Of a stretch of 8,233 nucleotides of DNA, positions 6,820 to 8,233 are shown piece by piece. A program made the position numbers and the translations under genes. The stretch is from contig VBHE01000031.1 in the NCBI GenBank assembly GCA_005889515.1, forward strand, positions 1-8,233, in the 5' to 3' direction. The number at the start of each line of letters is the position of its first letter. Within the stretch, counting starts at the first letter, position 1. The notes beneath the pieces are model-generated. The model had not been told where the DNA came from. It was given only the letters and a program-made list of their open reading frames with translations, and ran no database searches. This stretch comes from Chloroflexota bacterium. Lineage in GTDB: Bacteria; Chloroflexota; Dormibacteria; Aeolococcales; Aeolococcaceae.

Positions 6820-7456
6820 TCACCCGAGCTCCTCGATCACTCCCGTCTCGAGGTAGACGAGATCCTCGGCGATGTTGGTCACCCGATCGGCGATGCGCTC
6901 GAGGTGATGGGCGATGAAGACGAGCTGGGTGGCGGTGTAGACGCTCTCTCGGTCGGTGGCGATGGTCTCGATGAGAACGCCGAAGGCCTCGCGGTAGGCG
7001 CGATCGATGGCGTCGTCGCCGGCCGCGACCCGGCGGCCCTGATCGGCGCTGCGTGCGATCACGGCGCTGAGCACGCCACGGACCTGCTCGCCGCAGGAGC
7101 GTCCGATCGCGCCGAGGTCCACGGTGGTGGCGACCTCCGGCTGGTGCGCCACCTCGCGGGCCAGCTTGGCGATGCTCACGCAGTGGTCGCCCATGCGCTC
7201 GAGCTCGGACGCCATGTGCAGCAGGCTCAGGGTCTCGCGAAGGTCGCAGGCGAGCGGGGCCTGCGTCAGCAGGATGGCGAAGCACAGCTCGCGGACGTCG
7301 CGGTGCAGGGCGTTGAGGGGCCAGTCCCGCCATCGCCTGGCTGATGCCCTCGTCGACGAGCTCGCCCATCCGCGCCACCCGGGCGCGCAGCCGTCGGAGT
7401 TCCTCGTCGAGGACGGGGCGGTGGGGATGGGTCGGGGTTGGGGGCACGGCTGTCAT
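6820..7456 (-). pseudogene. phoU: phoU with frameshifting internal deletion
   Basis: PhoU is a helical-bundle protein that dampens Pho-regulon signalling through the PhoR/Pst complex. From the ATG at 7456 the reading frame gives a PhoU-like N terminus (LDEELRRLRARVARMGELVDEG, then ISQAMAGL), then runs into Arg/Pro-rich nonsense. A second minus-strand frame, open from at least about 7330 down to the stop at 6820, gives the rest: LNALHRDVREL, TQAPLACDLRETLSLLH, ASELERMGDHCVSIAK, and the second-domain repeat FIAHHLERIADRVTNIAE. At the junction (about 7325-7331) roughly 13-16 family residues (the D..LA..VI..D part) are missing and the phase changes, consistent with a deletion of 38-47 nt, length 2 mod 3. 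The second frame has no start codon before the Met at 7215, which would omit the first helices. It could be a true pseudogene or an assembly fault. Confidence 0.75.
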
Positions 7457-7507
7457 GCTGCCATTGAACCGCCGGTCAGGGGTCGATCGCAGGCCTGCAC
7501 GATCACC

Positions 7508-7535
7508 GCCAGTGCCCGGGCGACGGGGCGCTGGC
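7508..7535 (-). other. Inverted repeat in the presumed phoU leader
   Basis: GCCAGTGCCC and GGGCGCTGGC flank an 8-nt loop and pair at 9 of 10 positions; the odd pair is T-G on the plus strand and C-A on the minus. If phoU transcription starts near 7546, this stem would form in its 5' leader. No ribosome-site masking is evident and the role is unknown. Confidence 0.3.
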
Positions 7536-7552
7536 TCGAGGCGGCATGAGAG

Positions 7553-7581
7553 AGGTTAATCAACTCTTAACCACTCCACAA
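7553..7581 (-). promoter_or_regulatory. Candidate phoU promoter
   Basis: Read on the minus strand, TTGTGG (7576-7581) and TAACCT (7553-7558) are separated by exactly 17 bp, a good sigma-70-like spacing, with -10 fitting TANNNT. Transcription would begin near 7546 and give a phoU leader of about 90 nt. The Pho-box-like repeats lie across the spacer, so a bound PhoP/PhoB-type factor would affect this promoter. The call rests on pattern only. Confidence 0.4.
7555..7573 (+). promoter_or_regulatory. Pho-box-like tandem repeat
   Basis: GTTAATCA-ACT-CTTAACCA is two 8-bp units with an 11-bp period. The second fits the cyanobacterial Pho-box unit YTTAAYYW exactly and the first differs only at the leading G; the TTAAYC cores at 11-bp spacing also resemble the Bacillus PhoP pattern TTHAYA. 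It sits between phoU and a DUF47 phosphate-transport gene, where phosphate control is expected. A CACAAT (7577-7582) just downstream could act as a plus-strand -10, though the 3-bp gap is short. The same bases contain an inverted repeat GGTTAA-N7-TTAACC. Confidence 0.5.
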
Positions 7582-7662
7582 TGCCGGAGCTCCCGATCCA
7601 TGCGCACGATCGACCCCGTCGGGGGCACGACCAGACCAGGATCAGAGGACGGGGGACCTGAA

Positions 7663-8233
7663 GTGCGCCTTCCGCTGGTGCCGCGCGAGCGCCGTTTCTA
7701 CGATCTCTTCGAGCAGCAGGCGGGCTGCATCGTGGCCGCCGGCGAGATCCTTCTGGCGGTGCTCGCCAACGGGTGCGATCGCGAGGCGCACCGCGCCGAG
7801 ATCAAGGACTGGGAGCATCGCGGCGACGAGGTGACCCACGAGATCGTCCGCACGCTGAACCGGACCTTCGTCACCCCCTTCGATCGAGAGGACATCTACG
7901 CACTGAGCTCCGGCCTCGACGACGTCCTCGACTACATCGACGAGGTCGCGACGACCATCGTCCTCTACCGCATCGCCGAGATTCCCGAGCCGGCGCGGCG
8001 GCTGGGGATGCTCGTTCTCGAGGCGTCTCGAGAGGTGCAGCACGCCATCGGCAAGCTCGAGAGGCTCTCCGACCTCGAGCCGCACTGGATCGAGATCCAC
8101 CGTATCGAGAACGTCGGCGACACCGTCTCGCGTGAGGCCATCGCGCAGCTCTTCGACGGCAGCTTCGAGCCTCTCGAGGTCGTCAAGCTCAAGGATCTGT
8201 ACGCGCTGCTCGAGTCCGGGCTCGACCGCTGCG
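7663..8233 (+). CDS. DUF47 family PhoU-like protein, Pit accessory (partial, runs off the window end)
   Basis: The first 190 residues of a predicted DUF47 (PhoU_div) protein; the family is about 205-215 aa, so little is missing. It opens with LPLVPRERRFYDLFEQQA, the usual N terminus. It has the metal-binding type motif EHRGDEVTHEIVRTLNRTF (51-69), then TPFDREDIYAL (71-81), LDDVLDYIDEVA (85-96) and a second acidic motif IENVGDTVSREA (148-159). These proteins form an all-helical PhoU-like bundle in the cytoplasm and are usually encoded next to a pit low-affinity phosphate transporter, whose activity they are thought to modulate. The GTG at 7663 is chosen because GGGGGA lies 6 nt upstream and homology starts there; an in-frame ATG at 7600 would add 21 residues lacking family resemblance. 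It is divergent from phoU, with the Pho-box-like element between them. The frame is intact and no deletion is seen. Confidence 0.93.
   Translation, partial: MRLPLVPRERRFYDLFEQQAGCIVAAGEILLAVLANGCDREAHRAEIKDWEHRGDEVTHEIVRTLNRTFVTPFDREDIYALSSGLDDVLDYIDEVATTIVLYRIAEIPEPARRLGMLVLEASREVQHAIGKLERLSDLEPHWIEIHRIENVGDTVSREAIAQLFDGSFEPLEVVKLKDLYALLESGLDRC

Larger units (their letters stand above)
7457..7662. promoter_or_regulatory. Divergent phoU / DUF47 intergenic region
   Basis: The 206 bp hold, from left to right, a weak phoU translation start region without a clear Shine-Dalgarno, an inverted repeat (7508-7535), an AT-rich island with the Pho-box-like repeats and the candidate phoU promoter (7553-7582), and the DUF47 leader ending in the GGGGGA ribosome site (about 7651-7656). 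The AT-rich island stands out from the surrounding sequence. Confidence 0.5.

Noticed and set aside
7320..7335. Programmed ribosomal frameshift in phoU
   Set aside because: No slippery heptamer is seen, and conserved residues are missing at the junction, so a simple shift would not restore the protein.
7600..7662. ATG start 63 bp upstream for the DUF47 gene
   Set aside because: The added residues do not resemble the family, and the GTG at 7663 has a good ribosome site.

Overview
This GC-rich window suggests a high-GC actinobacterium or a GC-rich Chloroflexota-related lineage such as Dormibacterota. The grounds are base composition, GTG starts, a probably leaderless gene, an F420-type oxidoreductase and a HelZ-like SNF2/SWIM gene pair. 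No marker here fixes the phylum.

Left block (31-6001, minus strand): four genes run in one direction and could be one transcription unit. In transcription order they are a 238-aa protein of unknown function built from two copies of one roughly 105-aa domain; an LLM-class F420-dependent oxidoreductase resembling the MSMEG_2256 family; a 916-aa SNF2-family ATPase/helicase of the HelZ/YwqA type; and a 426-aa SWIM zinc-finger protein whose start codon overlaps the helicase stop (ATGA). The last two are a recurrent bacterial pair. A GC-rich hairpin lies between the first two genes and may weaken or end transcription there.

Middle (6002-6799): a divergent intergenic region of about 240 bp holds two 10-bp direct repeats spaced 22 bp apart and a 19-bp palindrome. 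The palindrome covers the likely leaderless GTG start of a plus-strand DNA-binding protein. That protein has an OmpR/PhoB-type winged helix, but a heptad leucine zipper occupies the place of the receiver domain.

Right block (6820-8233): a phosphate-regulation locus. phoU (minus strand) appears broken. Its N-terminal and C-terminal parts are in different frames, and about 13-16 conserved residues are missing at the junction. Divergent from it is a DUF47 (PhoU-like, Pit-accessory) gene that runs off the window end; a pit-type phosphate transporter would be expected next. The 206-bp region between them holds a Pho-box-like tandem repeat of the form YTTAAYYW-N3-YTTAAYYW (the first copy starts with G instead of Y), which overlaps a plausible phoU promoter.

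The most interesting items are the receiver-less zipper regulator and its palindrome, the Pho-box-like element, the damaged phoU next to an intact DUF47 gene, and the duplicated-domain protein paired with an F420 oxidoreductase. No RNA genes, CRISPR arrays or insertion sequences were seen.
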